Shown: piece by piece, positions 9,433-20,037 of the stretch
Layout: each line of letters starts with the position of its first letter
Numbering within the stretch: the stretch's first letter is position 1
Source of the DNA: Comamonas flocculans
GTDB taxonomy: Bacteria; Pseudomonadota; Gammaproteobacteria; Burkholderiales; Burkholderiaceae_C
NCBI RefSeq assembly: GCF_007954405.1
Contig: NZ_CP042344.1
Coordinates: forward strand, 868,001 to 932,000
Direction of reading: 5' to 3'
DNA length: 64,000 nucleotides
The notes under the pieces: model-generated
What the model was told of the DNA's origin: nothing
The model's database searches: none
The model's input: only the letters and a program-made list of their open reading frames with translations
Program-made: the position numbers and the translations under genes

Positions 9433-11223
9433 ATGCCAGCCACGACCCGCCTCCACGGTGCGCAGCGCTGGCTGCTGGGCCTGGCCGCCACCACCGCCCT
9501 GCTCGGGCTGGCCGCCTGCGGCAGCTCGTCGGACATCGTCCAGCCCGAGCGCATGCAGATCACGCTGCTGGGCCTGAACGACTTTCACGGCAACCTGCAG
9601 CCGCCGGGGCTGAGCGTCAACATCGCCCAGGCAGGCGAACCGGCCCAGCCCGTGCCCGCAGGCGGCGCGGCCTACCTGGCCTCGCTGGTGGCCGCCCGGC
9701 GCGCGGCGCAGCCGCACACCGCCGTGGTGGCGGCGGGCGATCTGATCGGCGCCTCGCCGCTGGTGTCCTCGCTGTTTCTGGATGAGCCCACCATCGAGGC
9801 GCTGAACCTCATCGGCCTGGACTTCGCCTCCACCGGCAACCACGAATACGACCAGGGCTGGCAGGAGCTCCAACGCATGCAGGACGGCGGCTGCGCGCAA
9901 TACACCAGCAAGACACCCTGCCAACTCAACCCCGCCTTCGCGGGCGGGCAGTTTCGCTACCTGGCGGCCAACACGCAGACCGGGGACGGCGGCACCTTGT
10001 TCCCCCCCACGGGCGTGAAATTCTTTGAGGAAGGCAAGGCGCGCATCGGCGTGGGCTTCATCGGCCTCACTCTGAAGAACACCCCCAACATGGTGCGCCC
10101 CAGCGGCGTGGCGGGTTTGAGCTTCACCGACGAGGCCGACGCCGCCAACGCCCAGATCGCACCGCTGCGCGCGCAGGGGGCCGACGTCATCGTGGTGCTG
10201 ATCCACCAGGGCGGCAGCAGCACCCAGCCGCTGCAGGACACCAGCTGCGCCGGCCTTTCGGGCGACATCCTGCCCATCGTGCAGCGCCTGTCGGGCGAGG
10301 TGGACGTGGTCATCTCCGGCCACACCCACCAGTCCTACCTGTGCGACTACCGCCGCATCGACCCGGCCAGGCCCCTGCTGCTCACCAGCGCCGGCCTGTA
10401 CGGCACGCAATTGACCGAAATCAATCTGACGGTGGACACCACCCGGCGCCGCGTGATCGCGCACAGCGCACGCCAGCACGTGGTGCGCGCAGCCAGGGCG
10501 AACAAGGACGCCGACGCCGCCACCAGCTACCCCGCCTACCCGGCCGACCCCGCGGTCACCAGCCTGATAGACCGCTACGCCGCAGCAGCCGCCCCGCTGG
10601 CCAGCGCACCCGCCGGGCGGCTGGCCGCCACCGCCACGCGCGAGCTGCTGGCCAACGGCGAAAGCGTGCTGGGCCGCATCACCGCCGACGCGGTGCTGGC
10701 CGCCACGCAAGCCCCGGAGGCTGGTGGCGCGCAAATCGCCTTCATGAACTCCGGCGGCGTGCGCGCCGACCTTGTCCCCGCAAGCGATGGCACGGTGAGC
10801 TACGGACAGGTGTACGCCGTGCAACCCTTTGGCAACACCCTGCTGAGCCTGACCCTCAGCGGTGCGCAGCTGCAGGCCGTGCTGGAGCAGCAGTTCGACA
10901 GCGGCACCAACACCGTGCAGAGCCCGCGCATCCTGCAGGTTTCACAAGGCTTCAGCTACGCGTTTGACCGCAGCCAGCCGACCGGGCAGCGCATCAGCCA
11001 GATGCAGCTCAAGGGCCAGGCCATCGTGCCCACGCAGGATTACCGCATCGGCCTGCAAAACTACCTGGCCACGGGCGGCGACAACTTCAGCGTGTTTGCC
11101 GAAGGGCGCGACATCGTGGGCGGCGGGCTGGACGTGGACGCGCTGGCCGACTACCTGCGCCAGCAAAGCGGCAGCGCCCCCATGGCGCTGCCCACGCAGG
11201 CGCGCATCACCGCCCTGAACTGA
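9433..11223 (+). CDS. lipoprotein bifunctional metallophosphatase / 5'-nucleotidase
   Basis: The 596-residue product is an UshA/NutA-type enzyme that dephosphorylates extracellular nucleotides. It has a lipoprotein signal ending LAAC around residue 27, so it is probably membrane-anchored facing the periplasm. The metallophosphatase core follows, with NDFHGNL, the GNHEYD metal-binding motif and a SGHTHQSY motif. The C-terminal 5'-nucleotidase domain has FMNSGGVRADL and GQVYAVQPFGN. The ATG at 9433 gives a compact signal peptide; a TTG seven codons earlier is less likely. The exact substrate is not determinable from sequence. It stands alone between metG and the convergent aminotransferase. Confidence 0.9.
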   Translation: MPATTRLHGAQRWLLGLAATTALLGLAACGSSSDIVQPERMQITLLGLNDFHGNLQPPGLSVNIAQAGEPAQPVPAGGAAYLASLVAARRAAQPHTAVVAAGDLIGASPLVSSLFLDEPTIEALNLIGLDFASTGNHEYDQGWQELQRMQDGGCAQYTSKTPCQLNPAFAGGQFRYLAANTQTGDGGTLFPPTGVKFFEEGKARIGVGFIGLTLKNTPNMVRPSGVAGLSFTDEADAANAQIAPLRAQGADVIVVLIHQGGSSTQPLQDTSCAGLSGDILPIVQRLSGEVDVVISGHTHQSYLCDYRRIDPARPLLLTSAGLYGTQLTEINLTVDTTRRRVIAHSARQHVVRAARANKDADAATSYPAYPADPAVTSLIDRYAAAAAPLASAPAGRLAATATRELLANGESVLGRITADAVLAATQAPEAGGAQIAFMNSGGVRADLVPASDGTVSYGQVYAVQPFGNTLLSLTLSGAQLQAVLEQQFDSGTNTVQSPRILQVSQGFSYAFDRSQPTGQRISQMQLKGQAIVPTQDYRIGLQNYLATGGDNFSVFAEGRDIVGGGLDVDALADYLRQQSGSAPMALPTQARITALN

Positions 11224-11229
11224 ACCGCA

Positions 11230-12399
11230 TCAGCCGCGCTGAGTGCGCAGCCACTGGCCCAGGCGCTCCACCCCCTGAGTCAACCGTGCCAGGTCGCGCG
11301 AAGCAAAGCACCAGCGCAGCCAGCCCTCGCCTTCGGGCGAAAAGGCCGCGCCGGGCGCCAAGCCCACGCCCGCCTCCAGCACCAGGCGCTTGGCCAAGGC
11401 CAGCGAATCGGCAAAGCCTGCTATCTGCACAAACGCATACATGCCCCCGGGCGACCGGCTGGTGCGCACGCCGGGCAGCGCCTGCAGCGCGGGCACCAGC
11501 GCGTCGCGGCAGGCGCGCATGTGGGCGACGATGCGCGGCGTGATCGCGTCCACCTGGGCCAGCGCCGCCAGCGCCCCCCGCTGCACGAAGACCGGCGCGC
11601 ACGAGGTGTTGAACTCGATCACCTTGCCCATCTGCGCCGCCATGGCGGGCGGCATCACCATCCAGCCCAGGCGCCAGCCGGTCATCAGGAAGGCCTTGGA
11701 AAAGCTCTGCACCACCACCAGCCTGTCCTCGGACTGCGCCAGATCCAGGAAGGAGGGCGCCGCGCCGCTGGCGGTGTCATCGCGGTAGTAGAGGCGCTCA
11801 TACACCTCGTCGGACAGTATCCAGGTGCCGGTGCCGCGGCAGTGCGCAAGAATCGCCTGCTGCTCGCCCTGCGTAAGCGTCCAGCCCGTGGGGTTGTTCG
11901 GTGAATTGAGCACCAGCAGCCGGGTGCGCGGCGTGATCGCCGCCAGCAGCTCGGGCAGGTCCAGCGCCCAGGCGCCATCGGCCCGCGGCTTGAGCGCCAC
12001 GCAGCGCACCCGTGCGCCCATGATCTGCGGCTGCCCGACGAGGTTGGGCCAGACGGGCGTGAGCACCACCACCTCGTCGCCCGCGTCGACCAGCACCTGC
12101 ACGGCCAGCATCAGCGCGTTCACGCCGCCGGAGGTGATGGCGATGCGCTCGGCCGCCACCGGCGCGTGCAGGCCGCTCACATAGGCCGCCAGCGCCTCGC
12201 GCAGCGCGGGCAGGCCCAGGTTGTGGGTGTAGAAGGTCTCGCCCGCCTGCAGCGAGGCCATGGCCGCGGCGCGGACCGCCTCGGGCGTGGCCTCATCGCT
12301 CTCGCCAAACCAGAAGGGCAACACCTCGGGCCTGCCCATGCCCAGGTTGGCCACCTCGCGTATCTGCGAAGCCTGCAGCTCCAGTATCGTCTTGCGCAT
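11230..12399 (-). CDS. pyridoxal-phosphate aminotransferase, class I/II
   Basis: This is a fold-type I PLP aminotransferase of 389 residues, close to the aspartate/aromatic aminotransferase-like group. Visible hallmarks are NSPNNPTGW, the ILSDEVYERLYY aspartate segment that contacts the PLP ring, and the Schiff-base lysine in VVQSFSKAFLMTGWRLGW. A late arginine in LRWCFASRDLARL fits carboxylate binding. The start at 12399 is preceded by AAAGGGA; an upstream in-frame Met at 12432 is not. It ends seven bases from the convergent nucleotidase gene. The amino-acid donor is unknown. Confidence 0.88.
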   Translation of the reverse strand: MRKTILELQASQIREVANLGMGRPEVLPFWFGESDEATPEAVRAAAMASLQAGETFYTHNLGLPALREALAAYVSGLHAPVAAERIAITSGGVNALMLAVQVLVDAGDEVVVLTPVWPNLVGQPQIMGARVRCVALKPRADGAWALDLPELLAAITPRTRLLVLNSPNNPTGWTLTQGEQQAILAHCRGTGTWILSDEVYERLYYRDDTASGAAPSFLDLAQSEDRLVVVQSFSKAFLMTGWRLGWMVMPPAMAAQMGKVIEFNTSCAPVFVQRGALAALAQVDAITPRIVAHMRACRDALVPALQALPGVRTSRSPGGMYAFVQIAGFADSLALAKRLVLEAGVGLAPGAAFSPEGEGWLRWCFASRDLARLTQGVERLGQWLRTQRG

Positions 12400-12472
12400 G
12401 CGTCCCTTTCCGGCAAAGGCGAAGCATCGCACATCGGCCCTGCTCGCGCGCCGTCCCCGAGACCGCTGCAGC

Positions 12473-12478
12473 TACCAT
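12473..12478 (+). promoter_or_regulatory. -10-like box nine bases before rlmJ
   Basis: TACCAT is followed by nine bases and the rlmJ ATG, with no Shine-Dalgarno sequence between them. If functional, it would start transcription at or next to the start codon and give a leaderless or near-leaderless mRNA. The match to TATAAT is four of six. Confidence 0.3.
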
Positions 12479-12487
12479 TGCGCCCCT

Positions 12488-13366
12488 ATGTTCAGCTACC
12501 GCCACGCCTTTCACGCCGGCAACCACGGCGACGTGCTCAAGCACGCCGTGCTCATCGCCTGCCTGCGCCACCTCACGCACAAGGAGACCGGCCTGACGGT
12601 GATAGACACCCACGCGGGCGCCGGCCTGTACCGGCTAGATGGCGACTATGCGCGCACCAGCGGCGAGGCCGTTGACGGCGTCCTGCGCCTGGCGCAGGCC
12701 GCTGGGCTGGCGCCCTTGCTGCAGGATTATCTGGAGGTGGTGCGCAGCTTCAACCCCCAGGGCGGATTGCGCATCTACCCGGGCTCGCCCTTCATCAGCC
12801 AGCGCCTGCTGCGCCCGCAAGACCGCCTGCGCCTGTTCGAGATCCACCCCAGCGACCTGCCCACGCTGGTGCGCAACGTGGCGCAGCTGCAGGCCGAGCG
12901 GCAGATCAGCGTGCTCTCCGAAGATGGTTTTGAGGGCATCAAGAAATTGTTGCCCCCGCAGCCCCGCCGCGCTTTGCTGCTCTGCGACCCGAGCTATGAA
13001 TTGAAGAGCGACTACGCGCGCGTGCACGGTCTGCTGCAAGAGGGGCTCAAGCGCTTTGCCACGGGCTGCTATGCCATCTGGTACCCGGTGATTGCGCGCC
13101 CCGAGGCGCACGAACTGCCGCGGCGCCTGAAGGCGCTGGCCACGCGCGCGGGCAAGCCCTGGCTGCATGCCAGCCTGACCGTGAAGTCGGCACGCGTGCG
13201 CCGGCGCGAGGACGGCAGCGAGCAGCGCCCGGGTCTGCCGGGCAGCGGCATGTTCCTGGTCAATCCACCCTATACCCTGCAGGCCCAGCTGCAGGTGGCC
13301 CTGCCGGCGCTGGCCCGCCTGCTGGCGCAGGACGGGCACGCCGGCCATCTGCTGGAAGCCGGCTGA
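12488..13366 (+). CDS. rlmJ: 23S rRNA (adenine-2030-N6)-methyltransferase RlmJ
   Basis: RlmJ methylates A2030 of 23S rRNA with SAM. The 292-residue product has the family's N-terminus MFSYRHAFHAGNHGDVLKH, the SAM-binding segment VIDTHAGAGLY and the catalytic motif in the form DPSYE (DPPYE in E. coli; the Pro-to-Ser change keeps the D and Y). The length agrees with RlmJ (about 280 aa). The ATG at 12488 gives the canonical start; the open frame extends upstream without a better one. The gene ends 15 bases before the convergent RlpA-like gene. Confidence 0.93.
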   Translation: MFSYRHAFHAGNHGDVLKHAVLIACLRHLTHKETGLTVIDTHAGAGLYRLDGDYARTSGEAVDGVLRLAQAAGLAPLLQDYLEVVRSFNPQGGLRIYPGSPFISQRLLRPQDRLRLFEIHPSDLPTLVRNVAQLQAERQISVLSEDGFEGIKKLLPPQPRRALLLCDPSYELKSDYARVHGLLQEGLKRFATGCYAIWYPVIARPEAHELPRRLKALATRAGKPWLHASLTVKSARVRRREDGSEQRPGLPGSGMFLVNPPYTLQAQLQVALPALARLLAQDGHAGHLLEAG

Positions 13367-13381
13367 GCCGGGCCCGCCGTA

Positions 13382-14062
13382 TCACCGCCGGGCAGCGGGC
13401 GGCGCCGGCGCAGCGCCCAGCGCGGGCACGCAGCCGCTGCCGTCTTCATCCACCTGCCACAGCTGCACCGCCTTGATGCCCAGACCGGTCATGCCGAGCT
13501 CGCGCGCCGCCGCCTGACTCAGGTCCACCACCCGCTCGCCATTGCCCGAGAACGGCCCGCGGTCGTTGATGCGCACCAGCACCGCCTTGCCGTCGGCCAG
13601 GCTGCGCACGCACACCCGGGTGCCAAACGGCAAGGTACGGTGCGCGGCGGTGAAGTCCAGCCGGTCGAAGCGCTCGCCGCTGGCGGTGCGCCGCCCGTTC
13701 AGGCCCGGCCCGTACCATGAAGCCAGGCCTTCGTCGAGCAGCAGCGCGTCGGCTGCCTCGTCATCGTCCGGCTCGGGCGGCTCGGGTGCCGTCCGCCGCG
13801 CCTGCGCCCCGGGTGCGGCCTGCACGGCGAGCGCGGTTTGCGCCGCCGCCTGGTCCGCCAGCGCGGGCGCCGAGGGTGGGCTTTCTGCGGTGCGCGGGGC
13901 CGGCATCGGCGCGTTCGCGGCCGCATCCAGCCCGGACGCAGCGCGCGGCGTATCTGGCGCCTGCGGCACGGGCACACCTTGTGGCGCGACGGCGCAGGCC
14001 GCGAGCAGCAGGGCCAGCCATGCCAGGCCGGCGCTGCGCCGCCCGCCGCGCCCGCCGGGCAT
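13382..14062 (-). CDS. RlpA-family septal-ring lipoprotein
   Basis: This is a double-psi beta-barrel lipoprotein of the RlpA type; RlpA in Pseudomonas is a lytic transglycosylase acting on denuded septal glycan. The 226-residue product has a lipoprotein signal (LLLAAC), a long alanine/proline-rich linker, then the barrel: ASWYGPGLNGRRTASGE, FGTRVCVRSLADGKA and VRINDRGPF with its catalytic aspartate, ending ELGMTGLGIKAV. No SPOR domain follows, unlike E. coli RlpA. Its ATG overlaps the metF stop by one base (TGATG), so translation is coupled to metF although the functions are unrelated. Whether it is enzymatically active is unproven. Confidence 0.88.
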   Translation of the reverse strand: MPGGRGGRRSAGLAWLALLLAACAVAPQGVPVPQAPDTPRAASGLDAAANAPMPAPRTAESPPSAPALADQAAAQTALAVQAAPGAQARRTAPEPPEPDDDEAADALLLDEGLASWYGPGLNGRRTASGERFDRLDFTAAHRTLPFGTRVCVRSLADGKAVLVRINDRGPFSGNGERVVDLSQAAARELGMTGLGIKAVQLWQVDEDGSGCVPALGAAPAPPAARR

Positions 14063-14898
14063 CAGCCTCGCCCCAGCCCCAGGCGGCGGCACAGCTCCAG
14101 CGTCGCCGCACTCTGGTTCATGGTGTAGAAGTGCAGCGCCGGCGCACCGCCGGCCACCAGGCGTTCACACAGGCGCGCCACCACATCCAGGCCAAAGGCG
14201 CGTATGCTGGCCACATCGTCACCCAAGCCTTGCAGGCGCAGGCGCAACCAGCGCGGCACCTCGGCGCCGCAGGCGTCGGAAAAGCGCAGCAGCTGGGTGG
14301 AGCCCAGGATGGGCATGATGCCGGGCACGACGGGCAGCTGCAGCCCTGCGGCGCGCACCTCGTCGACGAAGCGGAAATAGGCGTCGGCATTGAAGAAGTA
14401 CTGCGTGATCGCGGAATCGGCGCCGGCCTGCACCTTGGCGGCGAAGGCCTTGAGGTCCGACTCGGGCGAGCGCGCCTGCGGATGCATCTCGGGGTAGGCG
14501 GCAACCTCGATCTGAAAGTCTCGCCCGGTCTCGGCGCGGATGAAGGCCACCAGGTCGCTGGCGTACTGAAATTCCCCGCCCGTGCCGTAGCCGCTGGGCA
14601 GGTCGCCGCGCAAGGCGATGAGCCGCTTCACGCCCATGGCACGCAGCTGCGCGAGTTGTGCGCGCACGCCCGCGCGCGTGGCGCCGATGCAGGAAAAGTG
14701 CGAGGCGGCGGCCACGCCCTCGCCCAGTATCTCCTGTACCGTGGCGAAGGTGCCCGCCTGGGTGGACCCACCCGCGCCGTAGGTGACGGAGCAGAACTCG
14801 GGCGCCAGCGCATAGAGCTGCTGGCGCACCGCGCGCAGCTTGTTCACGCCTTCGGGCGTCTTGGGTGGGAAGAACTCGAAACTGAGGGGTACAGCCAT
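14062..14898 (-). CDS. metF: 5,10-methylenetetrahydrofolate reductase
   Basis: MetF reduces methylene-THF to methyl-THF, the methyl donor for methionine synthesis. The 278-residue TIM-barrel flavoprotein begins with LSFEFFPPKTPEG, the family signature with the catalytic Glu, and has FCSVTYGAGGST, LIALRGDLP and SDSAITQYFFN-like segments (ADSAITQYFFN here) for FAD and folate binding. It starts 12 bases after the ahcY stop and is co-transcribed, so the SAH riboswitch upstream of ahcY should control it as well. This links SAH removal to regeneration of methionine. Confidence 0.97.
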   Translation of the reverse strand: MAVPLSFEFFPPKTPEGVNKLRAVRQQLYALAPEFCSVTYGAGGSTQAGTFATVQEILGEGVAAASHFSCIGATRAGVRAQLAQLRAMGVKRLIALRGDLPSGYGTGGEFQYASDLVAFIRAETGRDFQIEVAAYPEMHPQARSPESDLKAFAAKVQAGADSAITQYFFNADAYFRFVDEVRAAGLQLPVVPGIMPILGSTQLLRFSDACGAEVPRWLRLRLQGLGDDVASIRAFGLDVVARLCERLVAGGAPALHFYTMNQSAATLELCRRLGLGRG

Positions 14899-14910
14899 GG
14901 CGCTGCACCC

Positions 14911-16338
<1,428 letters not shown>

Positions 16339-16407
16339 GGTGTGGTCCTTCAAATGAAACGATCCACGCCGCCAGCATCTGGAATCACGATTCACCGCAC
16401 CGGCACA

Positions 16408-16488
16408 GCGTGGGTGAGCGTCGTTGCAAAGGGGGAGTTTCCGAGCCTCGCGCCCCGCGTGCTGGGGGTGCTGCAACGCTCCTCGGAG
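16408..16488 (-). promoter_or_regulatory. S-adenosylhomocysteine (SAH) riboswitch
   Basis: On the minus strand, 16486 to 16411 matches the SAH riboswitch core: CCGAGGAGCG followed by TTGCA, an inner hairpin, GGCTCGG, then TTGCAACG and CGCTCACCC. CCGAG pairs with CTCGG, GAGCG with CGCTC, and TTGCA with TGCAA, the last two in the pseudoknot-like arrangement of this class. It lies 73 bases before the ahcY start. Known members are ON switches that raise ahcY expression when SAH accumulates. The expression step here is probably translational or antitermination, but no clear terminator is seen. Confidence 0.9.
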
Positions 16489-16596
16489 AAGGGGCAAATT
16501 ATACGGAACGCCTAAAATCGCGGGCTTTCGGGGCGGGCCTTGGCCCGCCATCGCCTTGTCGCGGCGCACTGCGCGCAGCCTCCACACCCAATACCC

Positions 16597-18225
16597 GTGT
16601 CCTTCGCCTCAGAAACCCGGCGCCGCCGTACCTTTGCCATCATCTCCCACCCCGACGCCGGCAAGACCACGCTGACGGAAAAGCTGCTGCTGTTCTCCGG
16701 CGCGATCCAGATCGCCGGCGCGGTCAAGGGCCGCAAGGCCAGCCGCCACGCCACCTCCGACTGGATGGAGATCGAAAAGCAACGCGGCATCTCGGTGGCT
16801 TCCAGCGTGATGCAGATGAGCTGGCGCGATCACGTCATCAACCTGCTCGATACCCCCGGCCACAAGGATTTTTCCGAGGACACCTACCGCGTGCTCACCG
16901 CCGTCGACTCGGCCCTGATGGTGATCGACGCGGCCAACGGCGTGGAGGCGCAGACGCGCCGCCTGATCGAGGTCTGCCGCCAGCGCGATACGCCCATCAT
17001 CACCTTCGTGAACAAGATGGACCGCGAGGTGCGCGACGCGCTCGACATCCTCGACGAGGTGGAGCGCGAACTGGGCATGCCCTGCTGCCCCGTCACCTGG
17101 CCCGTGGGCCACGGCAAGAGCTTCGGCGGCATCATCGACCTGCGCACCCAGACCATGACCGTCTTTCAGGCCGGCACGGAAAAACGCCCGCAGGACTTCG
17201 AGGTCATCCCCTTGAGCGAAACCGGGACGCTGCGCCGGCGCTTTGGCAGCGCCTTTGACGAGGCGCTGGAGAGCATGGAGCTGGCGGTGGGGGCGTCGGC
17301 CGAATGGAACCATGAGCAGTTTCTGGCCGCCAAGCTCACCCCGGTGTTCTTCGGCTCGGGCGTGAACAACTTCGGCGTGCAGGAGGTGCTCAATGCCGTG
17401 GTGGACATGTCGCCCCCTCCGGGCCCACGCCTGGCCTACCGGGAAGTGAACCACCAGCGCGAGGAGGTCACCATCCGCCCCGAAGACCCCGGTTTCGCCG
17501 GCGTGGTCTTCAAGGTGCAGGCCAACATGGACGCCAACCACCGCGACCGCATCGCCTTCGTGCGCATCGCCTCGGGCAAGTACACGCCGGGCATGAAGAT
17601 GCGCGTGCAGCGCACCGGCAAGGAGCTGCGCCCCACCAGCGTCGTCACCTTCATGAGCCAGCGCCGCGAGGCGGTGCAAGAGGCCTACGCGGGCGACATC
17701 ATCGGCTTTACCATCCACGGCGGCGTGCAGCTGGGCGACTCCATCACCGACGGCCCGGCGCTGCAGTTCACCGGCCTGCCCTTCTTTGCTCCAGAGATGT
17801 TCATGACCGTGGTGCTCAAGAACCCGCTGCGCACCAAACAGCTGCAGCAGGGCCTGATGCAGCTGGGCGAGGAAGGTGCGATCCAGGTCTTCAAGCCCGA
17901 CGCCGGCGGCAACATGCTGCTGGGCGCCGTCGGCCAGCTGCAATTCGAGGTAGTGCAGCACCGCCTGAAGACCGAGTACGACTGCGACGTGCGCCTGGAG
18001 GGCTGCCAGTACACCGGCGCGCGCTGGATCACGGCCGACACCCCCGCCGAGCTGCGCCAGTTCGAGGACGCCTACCCCCTGCGCATGGCCCGCGACGCGG
18101 CCGACGCGCTGGCCTACCTGTGCACCAGCCCGTATGACGTGCGCCTGGCGCAGGAGCGGTTTCCGAAGATCCACTTTCACCCGCTGCGCGAGCATGCGGG
18201 GTTGGCGTTGCAGGGACGCTCATGA
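16597..18225 (+). CDS. prfC: peptide chain release factor 3
   Basis: RF3 is the GTPase that releases RF1/RF2 from the ribosome after termination. The 542-residue product has the G1 motif SHPDAGKTT, the G3 motif DTPGHKDF and the G4 motif NKMDRE, followed by the EF-G-like domains II and III. It starts with GTG ([16 protein letters not shown]), which matches the family's N-terminus; no ATG is available in the right place and no strong Shine-Dalgarno is seen. The stop codon overlaps the ATG of the next gene (ATGA), tying a housekeeping gene to the inserted glycan module. Confidence 0.96.
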   Translation: MSFASETRRRRTFAIISHPDAGKTTLTEKLLLFSGAIQIAGAVKGRKASRHATSDWMEIEKQRGISVASSVMQMSWRDHVINLLDTPGHKDFSEDTYRVLTAVDSALMVIDAANGVEAQTRRLIEVCRQRDTPIITFVNKMDREVRDALDILDEVERELGMPCCPVTWPVGHGKSFGGIIDLRTQTMTVFQAGTEKRPQDFEVIPLSETGTLRRRFGSAFDEALESMELAVGASAEWNHEQFLAAKLTPVFFGSGVNNFGVQEVLNAVVDMSPPPGPRLAYREVNHQREEVTIRPEDPGFAGVVFKVQANMDANHRDRIAFVRIASGKYTPGMKMRVQRTGKELRPTSVVTFMSQRREAVQEAYAGDIIGFTIHGGVQLGDSITDGPALQFTGLPFFAPEMFMTVVLKNPLRTKQLQQGLMQLGEEGAIQVFKPDAGGNMLLGAVGQLQFEVVQHRLKTEYDCDVRLEGCQYTGARWITADTPAELRQFEDAYPLRMARDAADALAYLCTSPYDVRLAQERFPKIHFHPLREHAGLALQGRS

Positions 18226-19661
18226 TGCCGTCTTCATTGCCCCGTCAAGGGGGTGCCGAAAGGCTGCGCATCATTCGGATTTATCTTTGCACGACCCTGA
18301 TTTTATTATTGGCATACGGCATCTGGTATGCCGGCGTATGGCCGGGGCCGCTGGGTCAGGACGGTTATTCGCTGATCGCCAACATCAACCAGAGCGCTCC
18401 CCGGTATACCGGCAAGGATCCGGCATGGCTTTTGTATGCCTTGGCCACCTACGGCCTGAGTCAACGGGTCGAAGTACTTGTGTTGCCCTTGTTGCTGCTT
18501 CAGGTCGCTGCCCTGGCGCGCATTATTGGTTGGATTTACGTTCGCAGGTATCCGATCACGGCCACGGCCTTGCTGCTGCTGGTCGCCTGCACACCGCATG
18601 TCCTCAACTATGGCAGCAGCTTGTATCCCGATGCGGTCTTCAGTCTGGCCTTCGTTGCGCTGCTGTTTGAGATCTGGCTGATTCTGGGCCATCGACGCCT
18701 GAGCACCTGGTCCATCGCATGGCTTGCGATCTTGTTCCCTGCTGCCTGTTATTTCAAGGCGAACGGCATCATCATCTTGCTGCCGATGCTTTATTTGGCA
18801 ATACGGCTGAAGACAACCTCACGATGGGTAATCGTGGCCATCGTCTTGTCATGGTCGGCAGCCATTCAATGGGGCGGTACGGTGGCTAATCTGGGTCATG
18901 GGCACGGCGCACTACGGCCACTCATTCTGTTTGAGACAACCAACTTCATGCAAACGCGGCCGATGAATTTGTGGGAAACGCGCCACATGGTGACCGATCG
19001 TACCAAGGAGATCATGCACCGTTACATCAGTCAAGAAGATATTGATAGCCTCTACGATCGCGACTATTGGGACACGTTGTGGCACCTCAATCAGGATCGC
19101 GTTCGGTTTCGCGAGATGAGCAGGATTGATTTTCGCCACCTACGATCGGATTTTTTTACCTACAACCTGTGGCGAAACATTCCTGCATTTACCGCCAGTC
19201 GAATCAACATATTCCTTGCTTCCGCGCTGGCACAAGGCGGCATGGTCGGTCCGGACAACGCCCGCCATGGCCTCGCCGGCGTCACCACACTCTCAACGTA
19301 CAACCCCTTTAATTTGAGTTCATTGCCAAATACGCTGAATGAGATTTACGAAACCAGCTACAACTGGCGCTTTGTGCTGTGGAGCCCTTTTGTCGGGATT
19401 ATTCTCGTGCTGCTGGTTTTCAAACGGGCCCTGCAAGAACGCCATCTGGACGAGCTGGTAATCAGCAGTACGCTGCTGCTTCAATTGGGCGGCATTTTCC
19501 TGTTCTCGATTGCCGCGGAATACAGATATCTTCTGGCCTTCTTTTATGCGCCGCTATTGCTGTTTCCCATCAGATTCATTCAGCAGAATCGCGACCCTCT
19601 TCCTTGCCAGAAATGTCCGCGGAGTCGCTCGACCAGACAGCCTGTGACGAGCACCCCCTGA
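18222..19661 (+). CDS. polytopic membrane protein, GT-C glycosyltransferase-like
   Basis: The 479-residue protein has about ten hydrophobic segments. A large loop after the first one contains GQDGYSLIANI, an acidic residue in the first outer loop as expected of GT-C-fold lipid-linked glycosyltransferases. A long soluble stretch (about 245-345) is rich in charged and aromatic residues. I do not recognise a named family. It is clearly lower in GC than both neighbours and uses codons such as TTT, ATT and AAT freely, a sign of transfer. Together with the EamA and GT2 genes behind it, it looks like the serotype-type transferase (GtrC role) of a glycan-decorating system. Its start overlaps prfC by four bases and has AGGGA upstream. 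Confidence 0.6.
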   Translation: MMPSSLPRQGGAERLRIIRIYLCTTLILLLAYGIWYAGVWPGPLGQDGYSLIANINQSAPRYTGKDPAWLLYALATYGLSQRVEVLVLPLLLLQVAALARIIGWIYVRRYPITATALLLLVACTPHVLNYGSSLYPDAVFSLAFVALLFEIWLILGHRRLSTWSIAWLAILFPAACYFKANGIIILLPMLYLAIRLKTTSRWVIVAIVLSWSAAIQWGGTVANLGHGHGALRPLILFETTNFMQTRPMNLWETRHMVTDRTKEIMHRYISQEDIDSLYDRDYWDTLWHLNQDRVRFREMSRIDFRHLRSDFFTYNLWRNIPAFTASRINIFLASALAQGGMVGPDNARHGLAGVTTLSTYNPFNLSSLPNTLNEIYETSYNWRFVLWSPFVGIILVLLVFKRALQERHLDELVISSTLLLQLGGIFLFSIAAEYRYLLAFFYAPLLLFPIRFIQQNRDPLPCQKCPRSRSTRQPVTSTP

Positions 19662-19676
19662 CTGCAGAAAGCGCCC

Positions 19677-20024
19677 ATGCCAAGCCTGACTGTTTTAGCG
19701 ACACTGCTTTGCGTCTTTTGCATTTCCGCCGGTCAAATCTTGTTCAAGAAGGCAGCGCTCGCTTTGCCTGCGGACGCCCACACCATGGATTGGGTGTTGA
19801 ATGGCTGGCTCATTGCATCCCTCGCACTCTACGGTGCCACCACCCTCGGCTGGATCTGGATACTTCGCCACGCCCCGCTGCATCTTGCCTACCCGTTCAT
19901 GGGCCTGGCTTTCCTGATCGTGCCGACCCTGGCCTGGATGTTTCTGGGAGAGCCGCTGCATTGGCGCACGCTCGCGGGCGGGGCGCTCATCATGGCCGGC
20001 GTGGCGCTGGCTTCCACAAGTTGA
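19677..20024 (+). CDS. small EamA/ArnE-like membrane protein, candidate lipid-linked sugar flippase
   Basis: The 115-residue protein has four hydrophobic segments (about 3-22, 40-60, 66-86, 94-113) and the EamA/SMR-like pattern, including AGQILFKKAAL in helix 1 and WMFLGEPLHWRTLAGGALIMAG near the end. It resembles the ArnE/ArnF subunits that flip undecaprenyl-phosphate-aminoarabinose. Its position 15 bases after the GT-C-like gene and 13 bases before a GtrB-like GT2 suggests it flips undecaprenyl-phosphate-sugar, the job GtrA does in Gtr clusters. It is not GtrA itself by sequence. The flippase role is inferred. Confidence 0.65.
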   Translation: MPSLTVLATLLCVFCISAGQILFKKAALALPADAHTMDWVLNGWLIASLALYGATTLGWIWILRHAPLHLAYPFMGLAFLIVPTLAWMFLGEPLHWRTLAGGALIMAGVALASTS

Positions 20025-20037
20025 AGGGCCCCGTCCG

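Noticed and set aside
16339..16587. 83-codon upstream extension of the ahcY frame
   Set aside because: It passes through the SAH riboswitch and lacks AhcY homology; the start at 16338 has a ribosome site.
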